This document shows, piece by piece, positions 15,239-23,822 of a stretch of DNA of 64,000 nucleotides. A program made the position numbers and the translations under genes. Under the pieces are notes generated by a model. The model ran no database searches, was not told where the DNA came from, and saw nothing but the letters and a program-made list of their open reading frames with translations. Source of the DNA: Flavobacterium flavigenum (GTDB taxonomy: Bacteria > Bacteroidota > Bacteroidia > Flavobacteriales > Flavobacteriaceae); contig NZ_CP114285.2 of NCBI RefSeq assembly GCF_027111255.2, positions 1,612,001 to 1,676,000 on the forward strand. Reading direction: 5' to 3'. Every line of letters begins with the position of its first letter. Position 1 is the first letter of the stretch.

Positions 15239-16513
15239 ATGAAAACTAAATTACTCATTGTCATTATACTACTTATAAGCACTTTTAATCTTCAGGCACA
15301 ACAAAAAGGAATAACTGGAACATCCAACTGGATGAATAACTGGACTAACTTTAAACCAGCAGCTATAGAATATAACGAAGCAACAAATATAATTGCCGGA
15401 ACGATTGACAAAGATACCAGACTAACGAAAAGTAATACTTACCAGCTGGTTGGTATCGTTTATGTAACTAATAATGCTGTACTTACAATCGAACCCGGAA
15501 CAGTTATCAGAGGCGACGACAAAACCTGCGGAACATTAGTAATTACAAATGGTGCAAAAATCGTTGCCGAAGGTTTAGAAACAGATCCCATTATTTTTAC
15601 TTCTAATAAAGAAACTACTGAAAGAAGACCTGGCGATTGGGGCGGAATCATCATTCTGGGAAAAGCGCCTATCAATAAACTGGGCGGCATAAGTACACTG
15701 CCTTTCAACTTAGATCCAATATTAAATCATTATGGAGGACAGGACGCAGAAGATAATTCAGGAATTCTGAAATACGTACGTATTGAATATTCAGGCAGAA
15801 AATTAAGTGCTTTGAAAGAGCTTAACGGACTTTCACTCGCGGGAGTTGGAAGAAAAACGGTTTTAAGTAATATCCAGGTAAGTTTTTCTAATGATGATTC
15901 TTTTGAATGTTATGGCGGCGATCTGAATATGAACAACCTGATTTCATACCGAACTACAGATGATGATTTTGATTTTACACAAGGAGCACAAATCAACATC
16001 AGCAACAGTATTGCGATCCGTCATCCTTTTTCATCGGATATTTCAGGTTCAAGATGTTTTGAAGCAGATTCATACGACAAAATTGAAAACACAGACGTAA
16101 CTAAAAAAATGACCAGAATAAATGCCAGCAACATCACTCTTGTAAATCTGGAAGAAAACAATCAGGGACTCGTTCGCGAATCTGCTCATATTGGAGAAAA
16201 CACTTTTTTCAATTTGACCAATAGTGTTGTGTCAGGTTTCACTCCTTTTATACTTTTAAGTGGAAGTATCGGAAATGGAAATGAGAATTTATCAAAAATT
16301 ACATTAAAAAATGTGATTGCCAACAATTGTAATGGCGGAATAACAAGCGAATCTTCAAGCAATGATCCCGGAATTAAAAACTGGTACAGCAACCCTGAAT
16401 TTGCCATAGAATTTACAAAATTAAAAAGTGACGAATTATTTGCAACGCCTAATATTAAAGCAAATCCGGACTTTAGAATAAAATTAAACAATGCGGTTGC
16501 AAGCGGAAAATAA
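15239..16513 (+). CDS. secreted right-handed beta-helix-like protein
   Basis: The 424-residue protein starts with a signal peptide (KLLIVIILLISTFNLQAQ). Short repeats follow that look like beta-helix turns: VLTIEPGTVIRGDDK, LVITNGAKIVAEG, PIIFTSNKET, then LKYVRIEYSG and LSNIQVSFSNDDSFECYGGD. The IEPGTVIRG and ADPI-type repeats are common to a large Bacteroidota family of cell-surface or periplasmic proteins. No T9SS C-terminal domain is obvious; the C-terminus ends in NAVASGK. Two TANNTTTG matches (15157 and 15181) lie upstream. Function unknown; it is not linked to its neighbours. Confidence 0.75.
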   Translation: MKTKLLIVIILLISTFNLQAQQKGITGTSNWMNNWTNFKPAAIEYNEATNIIAGTIDKDTRLTKSNTYQLVGIVYVTNNAVLTIEPGTVIRGDDKTCGTLVITNGAKIVAEGLETDPIIFTSNKETTERRPGDWGGIIILGKAPINKLGGISTLPFNLDPILNHYGGQDAEDNSGILKYVRIEYSGRKLSALKELNGLSLAGVGRKTVLSNIQVSFSNDDSFECYGGDLNMNNLISYRTTDDDFDFTQGAQINISNSIAIRHPFSSDISGSRCFEADSYDKIENTDVTKKMTRINASNITLVNLEENNQGLVRESAHIGENTFFNLTNSVVSGFTPFILLSGSIGNGNENLSKITLKNVIANNCNGGITSESSSNDPGIKNWYSNPEFAIEFTKLKSDELFATPNIKANPDFRIKLNNAVASGK

Positions 16514-16611
16514 GTAATAAAATCTATAGCACTTTTTACATATTTAACAAATTTATAAATTAAGAAAAGTTTTTTTTGGGTTTGGATGCATTCTAATTCA
16601 AATTACATTTA

Positions 16612-16619
16612 TATATTTG
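16612..16619 (+). promoter_or_regulatory. trp operon -7 element
   Basis: TATATTTG matches TANNTTTG and lies 19 bases before the leader-peptide ATG at 16638. A TTTG at 16581-16584 is the nearest -33-like element; its spacing is a little long. Confidence 0.5.
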
Positions 16620-16637
16620 CGGTATCAAAATAAGATT

Positions 16638-16694
16638 ATGAAAATTACAATGAACAATACTTGGTGGTGGAAGAATTTACGTCAAACGTCGTGA
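16638..16694 (+). CDS. trpL: trp operon leader peptide
   Basis: An 18-residue frame reads MKITMNNTWWWKNLRQTS and stops at 16694. Three consecutive TGG codons (16662-16670) are the hallmark of a tryptophan attenuator peptide. A strong terminator follows 37 bases after the stop and trpE follows that. Bases GGAAG (16669-16673), overlapping the Trp codons, can pair with CTTCC (16701-16705), giving the 1:2 stem. It was not callable by length and was found by reading the leader. Confidence 0.88.
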   Translation: MKITMNNTWWWKNLRQTS

Positions 16695-16764
16695 ACAAAG
16701 CTTCCTATGGTATTGTAAACTATAAAATATAAAAGGCTTGTCATCACGACAAGCCTTTTTTTTT
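16693..16764 (+). promoter_or_regulatory. trp attenuator (antiterminator and terminator)
   Basis: The terminator stem AAAAGGCTTGTC (16731-16742) pairs with GACAAGCCTTTT (16748-16759) around a 5-base loop and is followed by TTTTT. The bases just behind the leader stop, ACAAAGC (16695-16701), can pair with GCTTGT of the terminator's left arm, with one bulged A, giving a possible antiterminator. A ribosome stalled at the Trp codons would free this region and let trpE be transcribed. Confidence 0.8.
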
Positions 16765-16814
16765 GGTCGAAATCAAACTAACAGAAAATATTAAAAATTA
16801 AAAAACAAAATACA

Positions 16815-18215
16815 TTGAAACCTTTTATACTCAACACCCACTACAAACAAATCCTGGCAGACACTATTACGCCGGTAAGTATTTATTTTAAAATAAGGGA
16901 TAAATTCCCAAATAGTTTACTACTGGAAAGTAGTGACTATCACGGAAATGATAATAGTTTCTCGTATATCTGCTGCAATCCTATCGCAACAATTAAAATC
17001 GAAAACGAAGTTATTTCTAAAACTTTTCCTGATGGAACGGCAGAGCATATTTCAGTTGACGCTTCTACTAATATTCCGGAAGTAATTCAGGAATTTTCAG
17101 GTCAGTTCAAATCAGAGAAAAACGATTTTAAGTTTATCAATAATGGTCTGTTCGGATACATTTCTTACGATGCTGTACGTTATTTCGAAAAGGTAGAAAT
17201 TGCCAAAAAAGATTCAGCAACCTTAATCCCGGATGTTTTTTATGCGGTTTACCAAAACATTATTGCCATCAATCACTTCAAAAACGAAGCGTATATTTTT
17301 TGCCATAGTGTTGATGGAAGAAACAATATTTCAGAAATCGAACAATTATTACAATCGAGAAATATTGCTTCTTATAAATTCACTAAAGAAGGTGAAGGTT
17401 TCTCTAACCTTACAGACGAAGAATTCAAACACAATGTAGCTTTGGCTAAAAAACATTGTTTCCGTGGAGACGTTTTCCAATTGGTACTTTCACGACGTTT
17501 TACACAGGGTTTCAAAGGCGATGAATTTAATGTGTACCGTGCTTTAAGGAGCATCAACCCTTCTCCGTATTTATTCTTTTTTGATTATGGCGATTTCAAA
17601 ATATTTGGGTCTTCACCTGAAGCGCAAATTATCGTAAAAAACAGAAAAGCCGAAATCCACCCAATTGCCGGAACTTTCAGAAGAACCGGAAATGATGAAA
17701 AAGACGCTGAATTGGCCAAAAAATTATCCGAGGATAAAAAAGAAAACAGCGAGCACGTGATGCTGGTCGATCTTGCAAGAAACGATCTAAGCCGAAACGG
17801 TCATGATGTAAACGTAGAAAGATACAGAGAGGTTCAGTTTTTCTCGCATGTAATCCATCTGGTTTCAAAAGTTACCGGACATTTACATGATAAAGCGACA
17901 ACAATGCAGGTGGTTGCTGACACCTTCCCTGCCGGAACTTTAAGCGGCGCGCCAAAACACAGAGCGATGCAATTGATTGAAGATTACGAAAAAACTAATC
18001 GTAATTTTTATGGAGGCGCAATTGGTTTTATGGATTTTGAAGGCAATTTTAATCACGCCATTATGATTCGTACTTTCCTTTCAAAAAACCATCAGTTACA
18101 CTGTCAGGCAGGAGCAGGAATTGTAGCAAGCTCTGACGAAGAAAGTGAGATGCAGGAAGTTTATAATAAATTAAAAGCATTGAATACAGCTTTGGAAATG
18201 GCTGAAAAAATATAA
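16815..18215 (+). CDS. trpE: anthranilate synthase component I
   Basis: The 466-residue protein has the LLLESSDYHG block near residue 35-43, the family's tryptophan feedback site, and the chorismate-binding core with FQLVLSRRF, GSSPEAQIIV, PIAGTFRRTGNDEKD, MLVDLARNDLSRNG and GTLSGAPKHRAMQLI. It converts chorismate to anthranilate with TrpG-derived ammonia. The start is TTG at 16815; no ATG lies upstream in frame. It is the first structural gene after the attenuator. Confidence 0.95.
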   Translation: MKPFILNTHYKQILADTITPVSIYFKIRDKFPNSLLLESSDYHGNDNSFSYICCNPIATIKIENEVISKTFPDGTAEHISVDASTNIPEVIQEFSGQFKSEKNDFKFINNGLFGYISYDAVRYFEKVEIAKKDSATLIPDVFYAVYQNIIAINHFKNEAYIFCHSVDGRNNISEIEQLLQSRNIASYKFTKEGEGFSNLTDEEFKHNVALAKKHCFRGDVFQLVLSRRFTQGFKGDEFNVYRALRSINPSPYLFFFDYGDFKIFGSSPEAQIIVKNRKAEIHPIAGTFRRTGNDEKDAELAKKLSEDKKENSEHVMLVDLARNDLSRNGHDVNVERYREVQFFSHVIHLVSKVTGHLHDKATTMQVVADTFPAGTLSGAPKHRAMQLIEDYEKTNRNFYGGAIGFMDFEGNFNHAIMIRTFLSKNHQLHCQAGAGIVASSDEESEMQEVYNKLKALNTALEMAEKI

Positions 18216-18223
18216 TCTATTTT

Positions 18224-18286
18224 GTTTCAGGTTTCAAGTTTCAAGTTAATTGGAACGTGAAACCTGAAACAAGAAAAACCTGAAAC
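18224..18286. repeat. GTTTCAGGTTTCA hairpin repeat between trpE and trpG
   Basis: GTTTCAGGTTTCA pairs with TGAAACCTGAAAC around AGTTAATTGGAACG, and a further CCTGAAAC follows. The same family lies at 18870-18910 and 20443-20511 in this operon, and as separated arms at 11190-11381. Confidence 0.65.
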
Positions 18287-18297
18287 AAAAAACACAA

Positions 18298-18864
18298 ATG
18301 AAAAAAATATTAGTTATAGACAATTACGATAGTTTCACTTACAACTTAGTGCACTATTTAGAAGATTTAAACTGTGAAGTAACCGTTTACAGAAACGATG
18401 AATTTGATATTGAAGAAATTGGTTCTTTCGATAAAATACTGCTTTCGCCAGGTCCCGGAATTCCAGATGAAGCAGGTCTATTGAAAGACGTTATTCGAAA
18501 ATATGCTCCAACAAAAAGCATTTTAGGTGTTTGTTTAGGACAGCAGGCAATTGGAGAAGTTTTTGGAGGAACGCTTTCAAATCTTGATAAAGTATACCAC
18601 GGTGTTGCTACCAATGTAAAAAAAGCAGTTTCAGACGAATCTTTATTTGAAGGACTTGAAGATGAATTTGAAGTAGGTCGTTACCATTCATGGGTTGTGA
18701 ATGCTGATTTACCGGAAGTTTTAGAAGCTACTTCATTTGAAGAACACGGTCAGGTAATGTCTTTACGCCACAAAACATACGATGTACGCGGAGTACAATT
18801 TCATCCGGAAAGCGTGTTAACACCAAATGGTAAAAGGATTTTAGAAAACTGGATCAAAGATTAA
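18298..18864 (+). CDS. trpG: anthranilate synthase component II (glutamine amidotransferase)
   Basis: The 188-residue protein is a class I glutamine amidotransferase. IDNYDSFTYNLVHYL opens the domain, LSPGPGIP is the oxyanion region, GVCLGQQAIGE holds the nucleophile Cys79, and VQFHPESVL holds the catalytic His and Glu. It supplies ammonia to TrpE. No separate pabA is in the window, so it may also serve p-aminobenzoate synthesis. Confidence 0.95.
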   Translation: MKKILVIDNYDSFTYNLVHYLEDLNCEVTVYRNDEFDIEEIGSFDKILLSPGPGIPDEAGLLKDVIRKYAPTKSILGVCLGQQAIGEVFGGTLSNLDKVYHGVATNVKKAVSDESLFEGLEDEFEVGRYHSWVVNADLPEVLEATSFEEHGQVMSLRHKTYDVRGVQFHPESVLTPNGKRILENWIKD

Positions 18865-18869
18865 TTTTT

Positions 18870-18955
18870 GTTTCAGGTTTAAAGCTTCAGTTATTGGAAG
18901 GTGAAACTTAAAAACAAAACTCAGAACCTTAGTCCCTCAACAACTTAGAACCTTA
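18870..18955. repeat. two repeat families in the trpG-GNAT spacer
   Basis: A GTTTCAGG...GTGAAACTT hairpin (18870-18910) is followed directly by a CTTAGAACCTTAG family member (18921-18955, with CAGAACCTTAG and CAACTTAGAACCTTA). The second family recurs at 19400-19439 and 30668-30715. Confidence 0.6.
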
Positions 18956-18957
18956 AA

Positions 18958-19362
18958 ATGATAACAATTTCAGAAACTAAAGAAATCAATATTGAAGATG
19001 TTTTGGTTTTATACAAAGCCAATGAATGGAGTTCGGCCAACAAACCAAACGAGTTGTACAACGGACTCCTAAATTCGGAAACTTTGATAACAGCCTGGGA
19101 ATGCAAAAAACTGGTTGGATTGGGAAATGCAATTTCTGATGGACATTTAACCGTTTATTATCCGCATTTATTAGTTCTACCGGAATATCAGGGAAAAGGA
19201 ATCGGAAAATTGATTATGGATAAAATGCAGGAGAAATACAGTCACTTTCACATGCAAATGCTGACTGCCGATGGAAGATCAGTTGATTTCTATAAAAAAA
19301 ACGGTTTTGAACGTGCAGGCAAAACAGAACCCATGTGGATTTATCAGGGAAATGAACATTAA
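18958..19362 (+). CDS. GNAT-family N-acetyltransferase in the trp operon
   Basis: The 134-residue protein has the GNAT acetyl-CoA motif LVLPEYQGKGIGKLIMDKM, with Q78-G79-K80-G81-I82-G83 as the pyrophosphate loop. DFYKKNGFERAG near the C-terminus is the usual final strand and helix. It lies between trpG and trpD on the same strand. The substrate is unknown, and it is not a known step of tryptophan synthesis. Confidence 0.88.
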   Translation: MITISETKEINIEDVLVLYKANEWSSANKPNELYNGLLNSETLITAWECKKLVGLGNAISDGHLTVYYPHLLVLPEYQGKGIGKLIMDKMQEKYSHFHMQMLTADGRSVDFYKKNGFERAGKTEPMWIYQGNEH

Positions 19363-19399
19363 AAAACGTATTCAGTAATTAGTTCGCAATTAAATAAAA

Positions 19400-19439
19400 A
19401 CTTAAAACCTTAGCAACTTAGATTCTTAGAACCTTAAAA
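19400..19439. repeat. CTTAGAACCTTAG-family repeat before trpD
   Basis: The stretch reads AAAACCTTAGCAACTTAG, then ATTCTTAGAACCTTAAAA. It is made of repeated CCTTAG/ACTTAG words and fills the last half of the GNAT-trpD spacer. Confidence 0.55.
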
Positions 19440-19441
19440 AA

Positions 19442-20434
19442 ATGAAAACAATATTAAACAAATTAATCAACCACGAAGTGCTTACCAAAGAAGAAGCAAA
19501 AAACGTATTGATTAATATTTCAAGCGGCGAATATAATCCGAGTCAGATTTCGGCTTTTTTGACCGTTTTTATGATGCGCAGTATTACGATCGATGAACTT
19601 TCGGGTTTTCGTGAAGCATTATTGGAATTATGCATCCGCGTCGATTTATCAGCTTACAACACCATCGATTTATGCGGAACAGGGGGTGACGGTAAAGATA
19701 CTTTCAACATTTCTACATTGGCCTCTTTTATATCGGCAGGTGCCGGAATAAAAGTAGCCAAACATGGAAACTATGGCGTTTCATCCATTTCTGGATCAAG
19801 CAATGTGATGGAAAAAATGGGAATTAAATTCAGCAATGATCCTTCATTTTTAGAAAAATGTATGGATCAGGCCGGAATTTGTGTTTTACATGCTCCATTA
19901 TTCCACCCAGCAATGAAACATGTGGGACCGATTCGTAAAGAACTGGCAGTAAAAACATTTTTTAATATGCTGGGGCCAATGGTAAATCCTGCGTTCCCAC
20001 AAAACCAGTTAGTTGGTGTTTTTAACTTGGAATTAGCAAGAATGTATGCTTATTTATATCAAAGTACTGACACGAACTTCACTATTTTGCATTCTCTTGA
20101 TGGTTATGACGAAATTTCTTTAACTGGTCCAACCAAAATCATTACAAGCAACATGGAAGGGATGCTGAAACCAGAAGATTTCGGTGTTCGTCTTTTATCA
20201 CAAAACGAAATCGAAGGCGGAAAAACCATCGAAGAATCTGCAGCAATTTTCACTAATATCATTTCCGGAAAAGGAACTGAGGCTCAAAACAATGTAGTGT
20301 TAGCCAATGCGGCAATGGCTATTGCAACGGTTACAAAATGTTCTCCGCTGGAAGGATTTGAACAGGCGAAAGAAAGTTTGTTTTCAGGAAAGGGATTGAA
20401 AGCATTACAGAAATTACAAGAATTAAGTAAATAA
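19442..20434 (+). CDS. trpD: anthranilate phosphoribosyltransferase
   Basis: The 330-residue protein has the PRPP-binding glycine loop LCGTGGDGKDTFNISTL (about 77-93), KHGNYGVSSISGSSNVME, and GPMVNPAFP, all family signatures. It transfers phosphoribose to anthranilate, the second step of the pathway. It is in line with trpC, 87 bases downstream. Confidence 0.95.
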   Translation: MKTILNKLINHEVLTKEEAKNVLINISSGEYNPSQISAFLTVFMMRSITIDELSGFREALLELCIRVDLSAYNTIDLCGTGGDGKDTFNISTLASFISAGAGIKVAKHGNYGVSSISGSSNVMEKMGIKFSNDPSFLEKCMDQAGICVLHAPLFHPAMKHVGPIRKELAVKTFFNMLGPMVNPAFPQNQLVGVFNLELARMYAYLYQSTDTNFTILHSLDGYDEISLTGPTKIITSNMEGMLKPEDFGVRLLSQNEIEGGKTIEESAAIFTNIISGKGTEAQNNVVLANAAMAIATVTKCSPLEGFEQAKESLFSGKGLKALQKLQELSK

Positions 20435-20442
20435 TTTTTTAG

Positions 20443-20511
20443 TTTCAAGTTTCAGGTTTCAAGTTTCAAGTTGTTGGAACGTGAAACTAAAAAGACTTGA
20501 AACTTGAAACA
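20443..20511. repeat. GTTTCAAGTTTCAGG hairpin repeat between trpD and trpC
   Basis: AGTTTCAAGTTTCAGGTTTC and further AAGTTTCAAG words on the left are mirrored by GAAACT...CTTGAAACTTGAAAC on the right. It is the longest member of the GTTTCAGG family in the window. Confidence 0.65.
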
Positions 20512-20521
20512 AATAAAGACA

Positions 20522-21304
20522 ATGAACATTTTAGATAAAATAATAATAGACAAAAAAAGAGAAGTGATTTTGAAGAAATCGATTATTCCTATTTCTCAAT
20601 TGGAAGCTTCGGTGTTTTTTGGAAAACAGACTATTTCGCTTAGCCAGAAATTAAGAGTAAGTAATTCTGGAATAATAGCAGAGCACAAACGTCGTTCTCC
20701 TTCAAAATCAATCATCAACAACAACTTTACAGTTGAAGAAGTAGTTAAAGGATATGAAGATGCCGGAGCTTGTGGGATTTCTGTTCTGACTGATGGAAAA
20801 TATTTTGGCGGTTCACTTGATGATTTGCTTTTGGCAAGAGCCTCAGTAAATATTCCGCTTTTGCGAAAAGAATTTATGGTGGATGAATATCAGATTCTGG
20901 AAGCAAAAGCCCACGGAGCTGATTTGATTTTACTGATTGCTGCCGTTTTAACCCGTGAAGAAATCAAATCTTTATCTGAATTTGCCAAAAACTTAGGGTT
21001 AGAAGTTTTACTGGAAGTTCACAATCAGGAAGAACTGGAGAAATCAATTATGCCTAGTTTAGATATGATTGGCGTGAATAACCGAAACCTAAAAACTTTT
21101 GAAGTAAGTCTTGATTTTAGTAAAGAACTGGCTTCACAAATTCCGAACGAGTTTGTAAAAGTATCAGAAAGCGGAATCTCATCAGTAGAAGCCATTCGGG
21201 AATTAAAACCTTTCGGATATAAAGGTTTCTTAATTGGAGAAAACTTCATGAAAACAGAAAACGCAGGAAAAGCAGCAACAGAACTTATAAATCAATTAAA
21301 GTAA
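20522..21304 (+). CDS. trpC: indole-3-glycerol phosphate synthase
   Basis: The 260-residue TIM-barrel protein has the TrpC blocks EHKRRSPSKS, LRKEFMVDEYQI, LLEVHNQEEL, IGVNNRNLKTF and VSESGISS. It closes the indole ring on CdRP. The ATG at 20522 is preferred: an in-frame TTG at 20504 lies in the spacer repeat. Confidence 0.95.
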   Translation: MNILDKIIIDKKREVILKKSIIPISQLEASVFFGKQTISLSQKLRVSNSGIIAEHKRRSPSKSIINNNFTVEEVVKGYEDAGACGISVLTDGKYFGGSLDDLLLARASVNIPLLRKEFMVDEYQILEAKAHGADLILLIAAVLTREEIKSLSEFAKNLGLEVLLEVHNQEELEKSIMPSLDMIGVNNRNLKTFEVSLDFSKELASQIPNEFVKVSESGISSVEAIRELKPFGYKGFLIGENFMKTENAGKAATELINQLK

Positions 21305-21423
21305 ACACAAATTTCACAATCAGCACGAATTAAATTTGTGCACAAAGCTTTGCGGATTTAGCGATTTAAACTTATCAAAAGCAAAAAACTTAGCGTGCTT
21401 TGCGGTTAAAAAACATAATAAAA
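21305..21423. repeat. CTTTGCG/CACGAATT repeat words between trpC and trpF
   Basis: The spacer holds CACGAATTAAATTTGTGCAC, then CAAAGCTTTGCGGATTTAGC and CTTAGCGTGCTTTGCGGTTA. The last word recurs at 11325-11340. The left part is self-complementary (AAATTTGTGC / GCACGAATT). Confidence 0.55.
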
Positions 21424-22056
21424 ATGAAACTCAAAATATGCGGCATGAAATGTCCCGACAATATTCTCGAAATAGGTTCGCTCCTGCCCGATTATATGGG
21501 ATTTATTTTCTGGGATAAATCCGCAAGATATTGTGACGGAAATATTCCGGAACTCATAAAAACAATTAAAAAAACAGGCGTATTTGTAAACCAGAGCCAG
21601 GAAGAAATTCTGGAAAAAGTTGAAAAACACAATTTACAAGCCATTCAGTTACACGGAAATGAATCGGTAGAATTTTGCTCGGAACTTAAAAAACAATTAC
21701 CCCAAAAAACTGAAATTATAAAGGTATTTTCGGCCGATGAAAATTTCGATTTTGAAATTATAAAACCATTTGAAAGTGTAAGTGATTATTTTTTGTTTGA
21801 TACCAAAGGGAAATTACCAGGCGGCAACGGAACCACTTTTGACTGGACAATATTAAAAAAATACAATTCGAAGAAGCCTTTCTTTTTAAGCGGCGGCATT
21901 GGAATGAATGAATTAAAAGCCATTGAAGAAATTTCAAAAAGCAATTTACCTATTTATGCTGTCGATATAAATAGTAAATTTGAAATAGAACCAGGGCTAA
22001 AGAATAAAAATCTATTAAGCAATTTCAAGCGAAAATTTGAAATTGTCAACATTTAA
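21424..22056 (+). CDS. trpF: phosphoribosylanthranilate isomerase
   Basis: The 210-residue protein starts MKLKICGMKCPDNI, the TrpF first strand with the general-base cysteine Cys6. QLHGNES, FDTKGKLPGGNGTTFDW (with the general acid Asp) and LSGGIGMNE are further family blocks. It isomerises PRA to CdRP. The ATG at 21424 is preferred over a TTG at 21400 in the spacer repeat. trpB starts 13 bases downstream. Confidence 0.95.
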   Translation: MKLKICGMKCPDNILEIGSLLPDYMGFIFWDKSARYCDGNIPELIKTIKKTGVFVNQSQEEILEKVEKHNLQAIQLHGNESVEFCSELKKQLPQKTEIIKVFSADENFDFEIIKPFESVSDYFLFDTKGKLPGGNGTTFDWTILKKYNSKKPFFLSGGIGMNELKAIEEISKSNLPIYAVDINSKFEIEPGLKNKNLLSNFKRKFEIVNI

Positions 22057-22069
22057 ACTTTAAAACAAA

Positions 22070-23251
22070 ATGAATTTTAACGTAGACGAAAAAGGATATT
22101 ACGGAGAATTTGGAGGAGCTTACATTCCTGAAATGCTCTATCCGAATGTAGAAGAATTACGCCAGAATTATTTAAAAATTACAGCTGAACCTGATTTTAA
22201 AGCCGAATTCAACCAATTACTCAAAGATTACGTTGGCCGTCCAAGCCCATTATATTTTGCTAAACGTCTATCTGAAAAATACAATACAAAAGTCTACTTA
22301 AAAAGAGAAGACTTAAACCATACCGGAGCACATAAAGTAAACAATACCATCGGGCAAATATTAGTTGCCAGACGTTTAGGCAAAAAACGAATTATTGCCG
22401 AAACGGGTGCTGGTCAACACGGTGTTGCGACAGCAACTGTTTGTGCTTTGATGGGAATGGAATGTATCGTGTACATGGGCGAGATTGACATTGCACGTCA
22501 GGCTCCAAACGTAGCCAGAATGAAAATGTTAGGCGCAGAAGTTCGTCCGGCACTTTCGGGTTCAAGAACTTTAAAAGATGCTACAAACGAAGCTATTAGA
22601 GACTGGATCAACAATCCGGTTGACACCCATTATATTATCGGATCGGCAATTGGACCTCATCCTTATCCGGATATGGTAACGCGTTTTCAAAGTGTAATTT
22701 CAGAGGAAATCAAATGGCAGCTCAAAGAAAAAGAAGGTCGTGAAAATCCGGATTACGTAGTCGCTTGTATTGGTGGAGGAAGCAATGCTGCGGGGACTTA
22801 TTATCACTTTTTACATGAGCCCGAAGTAGGTATTATTGCCGTTGAAGCAGCCGGAAAAGGTGTCGATAGCGGACATAGTGCCGCAACTAGCAAATTAGGA
22901 AAAGTGGGCGTTATTCATGGTTGTAAAACTCTTTTGATGCAAACCACTGACGGACAAATTACAGAGCCCTATTCGATTTCTGCAGGTCTGGATTATCCTG
23001 GCGTGGGGCCGATGCACGCACATTTGGCACAAACCGGACGTGGCGAATTTTTCTCAGTAACCGATGACGATGCGATGAATGCAGGTTTGCAGCTTACTAA
23101 ATTAGAAGGAATCATTCCGGCGATTGAGAGCGCACATGCTTTTGCCGTTTTAGACCAAAAGAAATTCAAACCAACTGATATTGTAGTGATCAGCCTTTCG
23201 GGTCGTGGCGACAAAGATTTAGATAATTATATTGACTATTTTAAATTGTAA
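22070..23251 (+). CDS. trpB: tryptophan synthase beta chain
   Basis: The 393-residue protein is a standard TrpB. NHTGAHKVNNTIGQ carries the PLP lysine, ETGAGQHGVATAT is the substrate loop, CIGGGSNAAGTYYHF binds the PLP phosphate, and GLDYPGVGPMHAHL and SLSGRGDKD follow. It joins indole to serine. trpA is separated from it by a repeat and a GGCT-like gene, which is unusual since the two subunits form one complex. Confidence 0.96.
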   Translation: MNFNVDEKGYYGEFGGAYIPEMLYPNVEELRQNYLKITAEPDFKAEFNQLLKDYVGRPSPLYFAKRLSEKYNTKVYLKREDLNHTGAHKVNNTIGQILVARRLGKKRIIAETGAGQHGVATATVCALMGMECIVYMGEIDIARQAPNVARMKMLGAEVRPALSGSRTLKDATNEAIRDWINNPVDTHYIIGSAIGPHPYPDMVTRFQSVISEEIKWQLKEKEGRENPDYVVACIGGGSNAAGTYYHFLHEPEVGIIAVEAAGKGVDSGHSAATSKLGKVGVIHGCKTLLMQTTDGQITEPYSISAGLDYPGVGPMHAHLAQTGRGEFFSVTDDDAMNAGLQLTKLEGIIPAIESAHAFAVLDQKKFKPTDIVVISLSGRGDKDLDNYIDYFKL

Positions 23252-23267
23252 TAAAAGTTGTATTTTT

Positions 23268-23371
23268 GGGCGTTACCCAAGGGTCGGGCTGTACGCTAAA
23301 TTCCCGATAACAAAAACTACGGCAAAAGCCTTGTTTTTCTAATCGGGCGATACCGCTTCCATCCCTAACGC
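23268..23371. repeat. GGGCGTTACCC...CCTAACGC interspersed repeat, copy 2
   Basis: It starts GGGCGTTACCCAAGGGTCGG and ends GATACCGCTTCCATCCCTAA-CGC. It matches copy 1 at 5521-5605. Inner arms (CCCGAT/ATCGGG and AAAACTACGGC/GCCTTGTTTTT) suggest a folded structure. It fills the trpB-GGCT spacer. Confidence 0.7.
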
Positions 23372-23399
23372 AAACAGATAACGAGAAAAATAAAGATTT

Positions 23400-23717
23400 A
23401 TGGAACAGATATTCTCCTACGGAACATTACAGTCAAAAGAAATTCAGATGCAGGTTTTTAATAAACTGTTAACCGGAACACCAGACCAGCTAACAGGTTA
23501 TAAACTAAAAGATCTTCAGATAGAAGAAGAATTTGGAATTGAAGACTATTTTGTAGCAGCACCAAGTGAAAATCCATCGGATGCTGTAGACGGTATTGTT
23601 TACACTATTTCCAGTACTGACCTTGCAAAAGCAGATCAATTCGAATCCAATGCCTACAAAAGAGTTCAAATAACACTGAAGTCGGGAGTTGTTGCATGGA
23701 TTTACATTGAAAATTAA
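23400..23717 (+). CDS. gamma-glutamylcyclotransferase (AIG2-like) family protein
   Basis: The 105-residue protein starts with FSYGTLQSKEIQ, the GGCT/AIG2 substrate loop (YGTL), and carries a glutamate at FESNAYKR in the position of the family's catalytic acid. It would act on gamma-glutamyl amines or peptides. It lies between trpB and trpA on the same strand, so it is probably co-transcribed; no pathway link is known to me. Confidence 0.88.
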   Translation: MEQIFSYGTLQSKEIQMQVFNKLLTGTPDQLTGYKLKDLQIEEEFGIEDYFVAAPSENPSDAVDGIVYTISSTDLAKADQFESNAYKRVQITLKSGVVAWIYIEN

Positions 23718-23738
23718 TCTGAAAACAGATTCATTTAA

Positions 23739-23822
23739 TTGCAGGACTTTTAAAAACCTGGCAGGCTTATATTAACAAAAGACAACACCTACAAGGTTTT
23801 GAAAACCTTATAGGAGCAAAAA
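23739..23822. repeat. ACCTACAAGGTTTTGAAAACC hairpin repeat before trpA
   Basis: CTACAAGGTTTT pairs with AAAACCTTATAGG (one or two mismatches). A degraded relative precedes it (CAGGACTTTTAAAAACCTGG). It fills the GGCT-trpA spacer. Confidence 0.55.

Noticed and set aside
18216..21423. CRISPR-like array suspected from repeated words in trp spacers
   Set aside because: Repeats are unevenly spaced, palindromic and differ between families; no constant spacers and no cas genes.
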